Part shown: positions 1 to 8,477 of the stretch, in pieces
Layout of the letters: the number at the start of each line of letters is the position of its first letter
Position numbering within the stretch: position 1 is the first letter of the stretch
Assembly (NCBI RefSeq): GCF_012933445.1
Contig: NZ_JABBNC010000019.1
Coordinates: 1 to 64,000, forward strand
Reading direction: 5' to 3'
From: Actinoplanes sp. TBRC 11911
GTDB taxonomy: Bacteria > Actinomycetota > Actinomycetes > Mycobacteriales > Micromonosporaceae
Length of the DNA: 64,000 nt
Program-made: the position numbers and the translations under genes
The notes under the pieces: generated by a model
Database searches by the model: none
What the model was told of the DNA's origin: nothing
The model's input: the letters and a program-made list of their open reading frames with translations, nothing else

Positions 1-362
1 CTATGCGGGGTGGGCCTACCGTCATTTCTGCATCCTTTTTTGCCGGCCGGCTTCGCCGGGCTTCAACCCGCCATACGCCGGCGCACGACCGTGCCCAGGC
101 GCAGCAGTTACCTGTCACTCCGGTTGCCGGCGGTCGCGCCACTCGCGCGTATCCGATATTTCCGGCGACGGTGCAACTTTGCCAGGTGGGCGGGGGCGTC
201 AAGCGACGCAGGGCATCCATTACCCGGGACGGCGGCCCGCCTGCTGGGAACGGCGACCACATCGTGAACTCGAGTCCGCACTGTGGGATATCCGTCCATT
301 GTGGCCAACCGATTTGTCCAAGCAAAACAGCTTTTGTCGACGCCGTTTTCCCGGTGTGAAGC

Positions 363-411
363 GAACCTTGGAGAGTTGTGGTTCAAATATGGGCGCAACT
401 CTCCAAGGTTC
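363..411. repeat. Perfect 16-bp inverted repeat
   Basis: Positions 363-378 (GAACCTTGGAGAGTTG) and 396-411 are exact reverse complements separated by 17 bases. The right arm is not followed by a T-run. The stretch from 1 to 540 holds no gene I can support, so the hairpin stands alone, 690 bases downstream of the glycosyltransferase stop. It could be a transcription stop, an end of a dispersed repeat, or an operator; the sequence does not decide. Confidence 0.85.
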
Positions 412-540
412 ACGAAAGTCCCAGGATATGGCGCCATCGTCCACATCGCGGGATTGCACGGCAAGCGAATCAAGGAGATGCCCCGTCCGCGTGCCGCGGC
501 AAGCGAATAGCGCAACCGGCGGGGCCGCTCCCACCTTTCG

Positions 541-1099
541 CGCGCTCCCGCCACCATGATCGCCGGGCGAGCCACACCCTGCAGCGCAAGCGGCGGCACG
601 GTGCATTCGCCTCGCTCCCGCCGCCATGGTCGCTGAGCGCGCCGCAGCTCCGAGCTCAAGCGGCGGCACCTCGCGTTCGCCGCACCCGCGCCGCGTGGCC
701 ACCCAGCGCGCCAACCTGGCGGCGCAACTGGCGGCACTTGGTGCTCGCCGCGCCCGCGCCGCCATGGCCACCCAGCGCGCCGCAGCTCCGAGCGCAAGCG
801 GCGGCACCTTGCGCCCGCCGCGCCCGCGCCGCCATGGCCACCCAGCGCGCCACAGGTCCGAGCGCAAGCGGCGGCACCTTGCGCCCGCCACGCCCGCGCC
901 GCCATGGCCGCCCAGCGCGCCACACCTTGCAGCGCAAGCGGCGGCAGCTCGCGCCCGCCGCAACCGCGCCGCCATGGCCGCCCCCCAGCGCGCCACACCT
1001 CGCAGCGCAAGCGGCGGCACTTCGCCTTCACCGAACTCCCGCCACCGCGGTCGCCGAGCAAGCCACAGCTCCGGCCGGCGCCCGCCGGGTGCGCGGCCG
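541..1099. repeat. Tandem array of 70-bp units
   Basis: The core GCCATGG recurs at exactly 70-base steps (761, 831, 901, 971), with poorer copies starting near 551, 621 and 691 and a decayed one after 1040. Each unit carries the same GCGCAAGCGGCGGCA block. Because 70 is not a multiple of three, successive copies change reading frame, so this is not a protein repeat; the long open frames on both strands are a by-product of very high G+C. The array begins directly after the glycosyltransferase stop codon. Function is unknown. Confidence 0.85.
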
Positions 1100-2239
1100 C
1101 TACCGGGACTGCGGATGCGGGGATGCGCTGGGGGACGGCGCGTTCAAGGCCTCCAGGAACCCCGCAGCCGAGGCTGCCCAGGGGAAGCGCTCCGCCTGCG
1201 TGCGCGCCGCGGACTGGCGCGCAGCCAGCGGGCGGGACAGCAGCGTCTCGATCGCGTCTGCGTAAGCCCTGCCCTCGCCGGGGGCCGCCAAACCCGCTTC
1301 GCCGATCACCTCGGGTAGGGCGCTCTCCGAGCTCACCACCACGGGGGTGCCGCTTGCCAGCGCCTCCAAAGCAGCCAGGCCGAACGTCTCGACCGGGCCC
1401 GGGGCGATTGCCACGTCCACCGTGGCCAGCAACGCTGCCAGCTCGGCGCGGTCTGTCACGTGGCCCAGGAAGCGGACCGGAAGACCCCGCTCCGCAGCCT
1501 CGGACTGCAACGCTGCGCGGAGCGGGCCGGCGCCGGCCACCACCAAGACCGCGGGGACGCCGCGGCGGCGCAGCTCGGCCAGGGCGGCCAGGGAGCGGCG
1601 GGGTTTCTTCTCCGGGGACAGGCGGCCGCAATGCAGCAACAGGACGTCGTCGTCGGTGGCCCAACGGTGGCGCATCTCCGAGCTGCGGTTGGCGGGGGAG
1701 AAACGCTCCAGGTCGACGCCCAACGGCACCCGCACCACGTTGCGGACGCCGATCCGGTCGAATTCTCGCGCGGCCCACTGGGTGGTGCAGATGATGCGGT
1801 TGTGGTCGGCGGCGGTTCGGGCGTTCAGGACGTCCGACAGGCGGCGGCTCGAGCCGGGGCCGAACAGGCGCAGCAGGCCGTCCAGGCTCTCGTGCGAAAC
1901 CATCGCGGAGTAGATGTCGTGGCGGGACGCCCAGCGGCCCAGCCAGCGCAGCGTGGTGCGGTCGGAGACCTCGATGCGGTCGGGGCGCAGGGCACGTAGC
2001 GTCGCCGCGACCCGGGAGCGGTTGAGCAGCAGGCGGTAGCCGCCCATCCGGGGGACCATCGGGCCGGGGAGCGTGATGATGCGGCCCTGTTCGGTCTCCT
2101 CGACCGATTCGGCGGGGCCGGGGATGACCAGGACCGGGTCGTGGCCGGCCGTGCGGTAACCCATGCCCAGGTTGCGCAACGCGGTTTTCAGGCCGCCGGA
2201 GCGGGGCGTGACGAAGTTCGCCACCCGGACGATCCTCAC
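1100..2239 (-). CDS. GT4-family glycosyltransferase
   Basis: Retaining sugar transferase of family GT4 (GT-B fold), 379 aa. The N-terminal domain opens with MRIVRVANF and a glycine-rich acceptor-side loop (SGGLKTALRN). The C-terminal donor domain shows CGRLSPEKKP and the EX7E signature ETFGLAALE, the pattern for a nucleotide-sugar donor. It is the second gene of a two-gene operon: its start overlaps the stop of the upstream glycosyltransferase by 4 bases, so the two are translationally coupled. The substrate is not readable from the sequence; the pairing suggests mannosyl or glucosyl transfer to a lipid or cell-wall glycan on the cytoplasmic face of the membrane. Confidence 0.85.
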   Translation of the reverse strand: MRIVRVANFVTPRSGGLKTALRNLGMGYRTAGHDPVLVIPGPAESVEETEQGRIITLPGPMVPRMGGYRLLLNRSRVAATLRALRPDRIEVSDRTTLRWLGRWASRHDIYSAMVSHESLDGLLRLFGPGSSRRLSDVLNARTAADHNRIICTTQWAAREFDRIGVRNVVRVPLGVDLERFSPANRSSEMRHRWATDDDVLLLHCGRLSPEKKPRRSLAALAELRRRGVPAVLVVAGAGPLRAALQSEAAERGLPVRFLGHVTDRAELAALLATVDVAIAPGPVETFGLAALEALASGTPVVVSSESALPEVIGEAGLAAPGEGRAYADAIETLLSRPLAARQSAARTQAERFPWAASAAGFLEALNAPSPSASPHPQSR

Positions 2240-3372
2240 GCGGCCAACGCCTCCGCCCGCACGCCGGACGCCACCGCCTCGTAGTGGCCGATCAACTCGT
2301 CACCCACCGCCTGCCAGCTCCGTCCCTCGATCGCCACGCGGCCGGCCGCTCCGAACTGCGCCCGCAACAATGACGAGGCGGCGAGCTCGCGTACGGCCGA
2401 CGTGAAACCGTCCGACTCGAACGGGCGTACAAGATAACCGGTTCGTCCGTCGTCGACCAGGTCGACCGGGCCGCCCGCGTTCGGCGCCACCACCGGCAGG
2501 CCGCTCGCCATGGCCTCTTGTACGGCCTGGCCGAAGGTCTCGTACGGGCCGGTGTGCGCGAAGATGTCGAGGCTCGCGTAGATCCGGGCCAGCTGGAGTC
2601 CCCGCCGTACGCCCAGGAAGACCGCGTCGGGGAGGGCCTTGCGCAGGGCGGGGGCGGCCGGGCCGTCGCCGACGATCACCAGCCGTACGCCGGGGAGACG
2701 GCTCACGTCGGCAAGGAGGTCGATCTGCTTCTCGACGGCGAGACGGCCGACGAAACCGACCAGGATTTCGCCGTTGGGGGCTAGCGCGCGGCGGATCGCG
2801 GCGCTGCGCCGGCTCGGATGGAACTGCACGTCGTCGACTCCGCGCCGCCACAGATAGATCCGCTCGACCCCGTGTGCGTGCAGCGCGGCCGCCGACTTCG
2901 TCGACGGGACCAGGGTGCGGTCGGCCGCGTTGTGGACGGTCCGGATCCAGCGCCATGCCGTGCCGACGGTCATCTTCACGCGGTACGCACGGGCGTACGC
3001 GGCGACATCGGTTTGATAGACCGCGACCGTGGGGAGTTTGAGGCTGCGCGCGGCCGCCAACCCCCAGGCGCCGAGCACGTACGGGCTGGCCAGGTGAACC
3101 AGGTCGGTGCCGTGGGCGCGCAGCGTCGCGGTCATCGCGGGGGTGGGCAGGCCCAGCCGGATCTGCGGGTAGCCGGGCATCGGGAAGGACGGGATCCGCA
3201 CCACCGGGTACGGGACGTTGACCGGGACGTCCCGGACCGACGGCGGCGGCTGCGGCGCGATCACCAGCGGCGAGTGCCCGCGGCGGAGGAGATGTTCGGC
3301 CGCCCGCACCACCGAGTGCGCGACGCCGTTGACGTCCGGCAGGAAGGTCTCTGTGACCAGCGCTACTCGCAT
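2236..3372 (-). CDS. GT4 glycosyltransferase, MgtA-like
   Basis: A 378-aa GT4 enzyme that opens with VTETFLPDVNGVAHSV, the N-terminal pattern typical of actinobacterial GDP-mannose-dependent alpha-mannosyltransferases (MgtA/PimB' group). GFVGRLAVEKQ and the EX7E motif ETFGQAVQE mark the donor site. It is first in the operon with the next glycosyltransferase. A likely role is mannosylation of a glycolipid at the inner leaflet, but MgtA- and PimB-type activities cannot be separated by eye. No strong ribosome site is visible in front of the ATG. Confidence 0.85.
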   Translation of the reverse strand: MRVALVTETFLPDVNGVAHSVVRAAEHLLRRGHSPLVIAPQPPPSVRDVPVNVPYPVVRIPSFPMPGYPQIRLGLPTPAMTATLRAHGTDLVHLASPYVLGAWGLAAARSLKLPTVAVYQTDVAAYARAYRVKMTVGTAWRWIRTVHNAADRTLVPSTKSAAALHAHGVERIYLWRRGVDDVQFHPSRRSAAIRRALAPNGEILVGFVGRLAVEKQIDLLADVSRLPGVRLVIVGDGPAAPALRKALPDAVFLGVRRGLQLARIYASLDIFAHTGPYETFGQAVQEAMASGLPVVAPNAGGPVDLVDDGRTGYLVRPFESDGFTSAVRELAASSLLRAQFGAAGRVAIEGRSWQAVGDELIGHYEAVASGVRAEALAA

Positions 3373-3469
3373 GCAGTCACGATGATCGGTGCCGATGTCC
3401 GTAGCTCAAACGTCGATCGACGATCAGGCGGCCTGCTTAGGCCCTCCCGGTTCCGGGTACCCTCCCGCC

Positions 3470-4183
3470 ATGGTCGTCCGATTTGGTGCGTTGGTCGGAT
3501 CCTTGCTGCTCATCGCGGGTTGCACCGGTACGGGCGGCGATGGGCGTGACCGAAATCCAGAGAATCGTCCGGGATATGTCAAAGACGGCGGCTTGCACGG
3601 GAACGCGCAGGCGACGCGGTTCGCGATGATCAACGGCGCGGATGTCGTACGCGTCCGGGTCACCGATCTGGGCGCCGACCGCTACGACATCACCACCCCG
3701 TCCGGCTCCAAGGTGCTGCCGACGGTCACGGTGCGCGATGGCGAGATCCTTGCCGGCGTACGCGACGGCACCGGCACCGGACCCGCGGTGGTGAGCGTGC
3801 TGCTCGACGACGACGTGCGCTGGCAGATCCGGCTGGCCGGCGGCTCCACGGACTCGTCGGTGGACCTCAGCGCGGGCAAGGGCGGCGACGTCGACTTCAG
3901 CGCCGGCACCTCGCGCGCGTCGGTGGCGTTGCCGGCCGCACGCGGAACCCAGCGAGTCGTCGTCGCCGGTGGGGCCAGCGAGGTCACGGTCCGGTTGGGT
4001 GGGGACGCCCCGGTGCGCGTACGGGCTGGGGGTGGGGCAGCAAGCGTGACCATCGACGGCCAGAACCACTCCGGGGTCTCCGGCGGCTCGGTGTGGCAGC
4101 CGGACGACTGGGCCGCCGCGACCGACCGCTACGACATCGACGCGACCTCGGGCGTGTCCACGATGTCGGTGTCGCGGATGTGA
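3470..4183 (+). CDS. Secreted lipoprotein, unknown function
   Basis: A 237-aa protein whose first 20 residues form a lipoprotein signal peptide with lipobox LIAGC, so it is expected to be anchored to the outer face of the membrane. I chose the ATG at 3470 because it places the signal peptide at the N-terminus; an open frame runs upstream to 3389 but would bury it. The mature part is rich in short Val/Thr/Gly beta-strand repeats (residues 110-220), in the style of auto-adhesin or DUF4097-like beta domains, and has no catalytic motif that I recognise. It converges on the phytase gene, with three bases between the stops. Confidence 0.7.
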   Translation: MVVRFGALVGSLLLIAGCTGTGGDGRDRNPENRPGYVKDGGLHGNAQATRFAMINGADVVRVRVTDLGADRYDITTPSGSKVLPTVTVRDGEILAGVRDGTGTGPAVVSVLLDDDVRWQIRLAGGSTDSSVDLSAGKGGDVDFSAGTSRASVALPAARGTQRVVVAGGASEVTVRLGGDAPVRVRAGGGAASVTIDGQNHSGVSGGSVWQPDDWAAATDRYDIDATSGVSTMSVSRM

Positions 4184-4186
4184 CGC

Positions 4187-5386
4187 CTACAGCTTCAGCG
4201 AGCGCCAGTTCACGTACTTGAAGTTCGTGCTGACCCGGCCGCCATCCGGCGTGTTCTCGCCGTCGTGCAGCACCAGCAGGCCGTCCGGGTAGCCGGGCAG
4301 CGCCACCGGGGTGACCGCGGCGCCGTCCGAGTGCTGCACGCCGTCGGTGTTGCGGCCGTCCACCACCTGGAAGGTGCGCAGCGGCTTGTTGGTGCGGCGG
4401 TCGTAGACGAAGAAGCGGCTGTCGCCCTGGCTGGAGACGATCAGGTAGCCGTCGCGCGGGCCGGTCGGGTAGATCGTGGCGCCCTCGACGTCGGCGTGGA
4501 TCCGGCCGCCGTAGCCGGGATCCGTGCCGGGCGTGCACTCCTCGGTCGCCGCGTCGTAGGTGGCCGGCACGCCGTACTCGGCGACGCGTTCGACGACTCG
4601 CGGGACGCCGACGAAGCGGTCACCGTCCAGTTTGATCCGCCAGAGCGCGACGTCCTCCTGCGCGGCGTAGAGCACGCCCGCCTCGGCGTCCACCACCATG
4701 CCCTCGACCTGGGGGTCCTCACCCGGTTCGAGGCAGGGCGTCCAGACGTCGCCGTTCGGGAGGCGGAACTGCTTCGGCAGGTCGAGAACGTCGGTCACCC
4801 GGTATCCGACGCGGCCGCCGCGCTCCTCGAGCCGGAACAAGCCGAGCCGCGTCGTGTGCCGGCGACTGACCACCGCGTACCGGCCGTAGGTGGCCAGACC
4901 GTAGCCGGTCGCCTGGGTCTGCACCTCGGCCTGATCGCGGGAGAACAGCAGCGGCGCGTCGGCCGAGGTGACGTCGGTGAGCCGCCCGTTCGGGTCGATC
5001 CGGTAGATGCGCAGCTGGTCGAGCCCGCGGTCGGTGACCACCGCCAGGTCGCGGCCGAACGCCTTCATGAGGTCGACGTTGTTGAAACGGCCGCCCTCGG
5101 GCGGCGTGATCGACTGGACCTCACGACCGGCCAGGTCGTAGACGCGCAGGCCGCCGTTCTTCGCGGTGCCGATGACCCGGCTCTTGGACCGGTCGGCCTG
5201 GTTGATCCAGATGGCCGGATCGTCGGCGTCGGCGTCACCGCCGGCCTCGTCGTCGAACAGCGCCGTGGTTTCCGCCCGCGCCGTGATCTCCTGGACGTCG
5301 TCCGCGCGCCGGGCGCCCGCCTGCGCCGGCGCGGCGACGACGGTGGAGAGAGCGACCAGGGCGACGATGCCTGCGGTGCGACGCAT
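4187..5386 (-). CDS. Beta-propeller phytase family protein
   Basis: A 399-aa secreted protein. Residues 1-24 are a signal peptide ending in APAQA. The mature part matches the beta-propeller phytase family: DADDPAIWINQAD at the N-terminus, GGLRVYDLAGREV, RFNNVDL, then GYGGRIHADVEG and SQGDSRFFVYDR near the C-terminus, with the acidic residues that bind calcium in this family. The expected reaction is Ca-dependent hydrolysis of phytate outside the cell, which supplies phosphate. The start at 5386 is preceded by GGAGAAGG at good spacing; an in-frame ATG 42 bases upstream would put charged residues in front of the signal peptide. Confidence 0.85.
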   Translation of the reverse strand: MRRTAGIVALVALSTVVAAPAQAGARRADDVQEITARAETTALFDDEAGGDADADDPAIWINQADRSKSRVIGTAKNGGLRVYDLAGREVQSITPPEGGRFNNVDLMKAFGRDLAVVTDRGLDQLRIYRIDPNGRLTDVTSADAPLLFSRDQAEVQTQATGYGLATYGRYAVVSRRHTTRLGLFRLEERGGRVGYRVTDVLDLPKQFRLPNGDVWTPCLEPGEDPQVEGMVVDAEAGVLYAAQEDVALWRIKLDGDRFVGVPRVVERVAEYGVPATYDAATEECTPGTDPGYGGRIHADVEGATIYPTGPRDGYLIVSSQGDSRFFVYDRRTNKPLRTFQVVDGRNTDGVQHSDGAAVTPVALPGYPDGLLVLHDGENTPDGGRVSTNFKYVNWRSLKL

Positions 5387-5480
5387 GGCGCCGACCTTCT
5401 CCGACGAAGCTGGCGTACGGGTGGACACAGGCTGAACAGAACCTGTGTGTCTGTTCGTCCGATGTGGCCGGTGCGGGTGT

Positions 5481-6689
5481 CTACTTCCCGGCGGGGAAGG
5501 CGTGCTTCTTGCCGCCGATCACCAGGAACGCGGCGGCGACCAGCAGAGCGAGCGCCGTCCAGGTGATCGACCCGGTGCCCAGCGCGTCGATGAGCAGGCC
5601 ACCGACGAGGCCACCGAGCGCGATGGCGATGGAGAACACCAGGGTGACCATCGACTGGCCGACGTCGGCCGCCGGTCCGGAAGCGTTGATCATGGCGCCC
5701 ATGAACAGGCCGGCCGAGCTGCCGTAGGCGAGACCCCAGGCCGCGGCGGCGATGTAGATGACCACCGGAAGGCTGGTGAGCACGGCCATGACGAGGACGC
5801 TCACCGCGAAGAGCACGGTGCTGGCCACGACGAGCTGCCGGTGGTGGCGGTCGCTGTACTTACCGACGACGACGACGCTCAGCACCGACGTGACACCGAA
5901 GACGAACAGCACCCAGCCCGCCTGACCGTTCATCCCGACGAAGTTCAGGTAGTCGGTGACGTACGTGTACATGATGTTGTGCGCGATGATGAACCCGGCC
6001 AGGGCGAACAGGATCACGCGGACGCCCGGCATGACGAGCACCTGCGCAATCGTGTGACGCCGGCCCATCGGCAGGCCGGGCAGGCTCGGCAGGGTGACGA
6101 ACATCCACAGCATCACCAGCAGGGTCAGTGCCGCGGAACCGTAGAACGCGACCTGCCAGCCAGTGAAGGACGTGACCGCGGTGCCGAACGGGACACCCAG
6201 GGCCAGCGACACCGGGATGCCGGCCATGGCGATCGCGATGGCGCGGCCCTGCTTGCCGTCGGGGGCGAGCCGGGCGGCGTAACCGGCGAGCAGCGGCCAG
6301 ACCAGCGCGGTGCTCAGCCCGGCGAGGACCCGGATCGCGAGGGTCAGCCAGTAGTTGCCGGACAGTCCGGTGAGCACGCTGGTGATGGCGACGGTGAGCA
6401 GCGCCACCTGAAGGACGGTTTTGCGCGACCAGCTCGAGGTCAGCCGGTTGAGCGGAATCACCGCGAGCGCGGTGGCGGCCGCGTAGATCGTGACCGTCTG
6501 GCCGGTCGCCGCGACGCTGCGGTGCAGCGTGCCGGAGATCTCCGGCAGCAGACCGGCCGGGAGAGCCTCGGTGAGGAGGCCGACGAAGCCGGCGAAGAAC
6601 AGGCCGATCAGGGCTTTCAGTGGAAGTCGATCTTGTTGCGTAGCCTCGATCGCCGAGGTGGCGGTCGGCGTATTGGCCGTGGCGGTCAT
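5481..6689 (-). CDS. MFS drug/sugar efflux transporter
   Basis: A 402-aa, 12-helix major facilitator of the DHA1 or arabinose-efflux type. The helix 2-3 loop reads NRLTSSWSRKTV, and the motif C region carries AGIPVSLALGVPFGTAV, which is typical of proton-coupled antiporters. The substrate is unknown. The gene is monocistronic. It is preceded by a promoter that is 30/33 identical to the one in front of the FAD oxidoreductase at 12.4 kb, which puts it in the probable regulon of the ECF41 sigma factor at 12555. ATG at 6689 with AGGAAC upstream. Confidence 0.88.
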   Translation of the reverse strand: MTATANTPTATSAIEATQQDRLPLKALIGLFFAGFVGLLTEALPAGLLPEISGTLHRSVAATGQTVTIYAAATALAVIPLNRLTSSWSRKTVLQVALLTVAITSVLTGLSGNYWLTLAIRVLAGLSTALVWPLLAGYAARLAPDGKQGRAIAIAMAGIPVSLALGVPFGTAVTSFTGWQVAFYGSAALTLLVMLWMFVTLPSLPGLPMGRRHTIAQVLVMPGVRVILFALAGFIIAHNIMYTYVTDYLNFVGMNGQAGWVLFVFGVTSVLSVVVVGKYSDRHHRQLVVASTVLFAVSVLVMAVLTSLPVVIYIAAAAWGLAYGSSAGLFMGAMINASGPAADVGQSMVTLVFSIAIALGGLVGGLLIDALGTGSITWTALALLVAAAFLVIGGKKHAFPAGK

Positions 6690-6742
6690 GTGTCGTTCCT
6701 ATTGTCGAGCCGGGCAGGCTTGCGGGCGCGTTTCGACAGGGA

Positions 6743-6769
6743 GACGAGGTAGCCCCGGAGGGTGTGACG
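6743..6769 (-). promoter_or_regulatory. ECF41-type promoter of the MFS gene
   Basis: Read on the minus strand: CGTCACA, a 16-base spacer, then CGTC, 54 bases before the MFS start codon. This fits the published ECF41 consensus TGTCACA-N16-CGTC with one mismatch. The block 6737-6769 matches 12470-12502 at 30 of 33 positions. The rest of 6690-7206 (517 bases, partly A+T-rich after 7087) shows no convincing gene. Confidence 0.8.
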
Positions 6770-7119
6770 GCTGGACGGCCATGAGTTTGTGACCCCCCGG
6801 CGGTCGCTGTCTGTCATCAAGCGGTGCGTGGGCTATGGCGTATGCAATCTGCAGCAATGTGAACGGACAGTGAGCCTCGGCGCCGGCTTGCCGTTCTCGT
6901 GAAGGGGCAGCGCGCGCCGCGGTTATCACGTAACGTTCCGCGCTACCGGTGCGCGCAGGCGGCGATCTCCTACAGGTGGTCGGTGGCCGGAACGCATCGA
7001 GGCGCGCCCCGGGGACGCGATGCGGCCGGGGTGGTTCGCCGACGCGTACCGGGGCCGGACGTGCGCTCCGCAAGAGCCGAACGGCTCGAAAAAAATCGGG
7101 ATAAAAGCCGCCGAATGCT

Positions 7120-7148
7120 TTGTTGCCAAAATTTTTCTGCCCGATAGC
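7120..7148 (+). promoter_or_regulatory. Candidate promoter in A+T-rich patch
   Basis: TTGTTG at 7120-7125 and GATAGC at 7143-7148 are 17 bases apart within the only A+T-rich patch in this neighbourhood, 58 bases before the lipoprotein start. The -10 match is weak. Confidence 0.3.
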
Positions 7149-7206
7149 TCTCGGAAGCCGTAAGGTGCCCATCTGTGATGATCCACAGAGGAAAGAGGCG
7201 GTAAGG

Positions 7207-7623
7207 GTGAGGGCACGTCAGGTCTTAGTGGTAGCCACTGCATTGTTCGCGTTGGCTGGGTGTGGCACCAGCAGCGCGGAGGCTTCCAACCAGGGGCCGG
7301 CGCAGCCGGGGGCGCAGCAGGTCGTCGACGCGATCGCTGCGAAATGGCCGGTTCCGAATCCGAAGGACGAGACGAGCGCCTGCAAGGCGAAAGACGGCGC
7401 CAACGCTCTCGGTTGTGTCAAGCTGATCGTGACGGACACGGTAAGTGTCTACGAGTTCTCCGATGAGACCGGCGCGAAGAACTTCGCGAACCAGATGAAG
7501 GTCACTGGCGGTGACTGGCGTCCGGCAGGCCGCTTCGTTCTGTCATGGACGGCCGCTAACACCCAGAAGACCGACAAGCCGGAACGCGACGACATGGTCA
7601 ACATCGCCAGCGTCACGAACTGA
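7207..7623 (+). CDS. Small lipoprotein, unknown function
   Basis: A 138-aa protein with lipoprotein signal VLVVATALFALAGC; lipidation would be at the Cys of LAGC. The mature part contains a Cys pair (SACKAKDG and LGCVKLI) and the phrase YEFSDETGAKNFANQM, a pattern seen in small actinobacterial lipoproteins that I cannot assign to a function. The GTG at 7207 is chosen because GAGGAAAGAGG lies just upstream and the signal peptide starts there; the open frame extends to 7120 without one. Divergent from the MFS gene. Confidence 0.7.
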   Translation: MRARQVLVVATALFALAGCGTSSAEASNQGPAQPGAQQVVDAIAAKWPVPNPKDETSACKAKDGANALGCVKLIVTDTVSVYEFSDETGAKNFANQMKVTGGDWRPAGRFVLSWTAANTQKTDKPERDDMVNIASVTN

Positions 7624-7861
7624 GGTCCGCCGCCACGGATCACGAGCGGGGCCGGTCGCGCTGAGGTGCGACAACGCGGCCGGTCCGGCTCGTTGTACCC
7701 CGCTCACGGGCCGGCTGCATGGCTGCGAAGCCGCGCCGAGCTGTCGTCACGCAAAAGGCGATGTCGCCGGGCCCTGGGGCGTGCCCGGCAACATCGGGAC
7801 CTTGTGCGGAGTGAATTCAGGAATTCAGCGTTTCGGTGCTTTACCTTTTACCGGCGGGTCG

Positions 7862-8278
7862 TCAGTGACGACCCTTCTTGCCGCCATTCTTGTGCTTGCT
7901 GTGGTGCTGGCCCTTGTGGCCGTCCCGGTCGTCGTGTCCACGGTTGCCGATGCTGAAGCCGTTGTTGCGCCAGTCGCGCTCGACCAGGAGCCGCCACGTG
8001 CCGCCGCGCAGGCCCAGCCGCAGGAAGTCGCAGTCGTAGTGGTTCCAGCGGCCGATCCACTTGCCCTTGCGGCCTTCGCGCTGGCAGTCCCACCGCGAGC
8101 TGAAGTAGCCGGCGACGACCACACGGTCGCGGTGCTGCTGGGCCTTGTCGGTCTGGCTCGCCACCGACTTGGTGACCGGCTGCGCGGAGGCGGTGGACGC
8201 CTGTGCCGGGCCCGCCATCATCACGGCCGCGACGAGGCCGATGCCGGACATCGTGAGAACTCGCGTGATCTTATTCAT
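7862..8278 (-). CDS. Small secreted basic protein
   Basis: A 138-aa protein with signal peptide (residues 1-28, cleavage after AQA or nearby). The mature domain holds two Cys (RWDCQREG and YDCDFLRL) and many aromatic residues, and ends in a 30-residue tail of His, Lys, Gly and Asp. The tail is the odd part: it is extremely polar and may bind metal or polyanions. No family assigned. ATG at 8278 is preceded by AAGAAAGGGAC. The 199 bases between this gene and the sigma factor hold nothing that I recognise. Confidence 0.7.
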   Translation of the reverse strand: MNKITRVLTMSGIGLVAAVMMAGPAQASTASAQPVTKSVASQTDKAQQHRDRVVVAGYFSSRWDCQREGRKGKWIGRWNHYDCDFLRLGLRGGTWRLLVERDWRNNGFSIGNRGHDDRDGHKGQHHSKHKNGGKKGRH

Positions 8279-8477
8279 CGCCGTCCCTTTCTTGTATGAC
8301 TTTCGAAAGGAGGGGTGTTTTTGCGTAGGAACAGGAAAGCACGCGATTCCGGCAATACCCGCGACGCAACACGCCCTAGTAACCTGGAAGATCGACAGCC
8401 GGAAGGCAATAACTTGATTGCTTTTCGGGTAGCCGTTGATCATCCTTTCGGTTAGGCGTTCGATCAGGCTCGCGGTG

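Noticed and set aside
541..1099. CRISPR array
   Set aside because: The units are contiguous 70-bp copies without unique spacers, and there are no cas genes.
108..1778. Long open frames on both strands through the 70-bp array (up to 556 aa)
   Set aside because: The repeat period is not a multiple of three, translations are low-complexity Arg/Ala/Pro, and one frame runs antisense or out of frame through the glycosyltransferase gene.
3455..3460. SigB-type -10 (GGGTAC) before the lipoprotein gene
   Set aside because: It ends 10 bases before the start codon and no GTTT-like -35 lies at the right distance.
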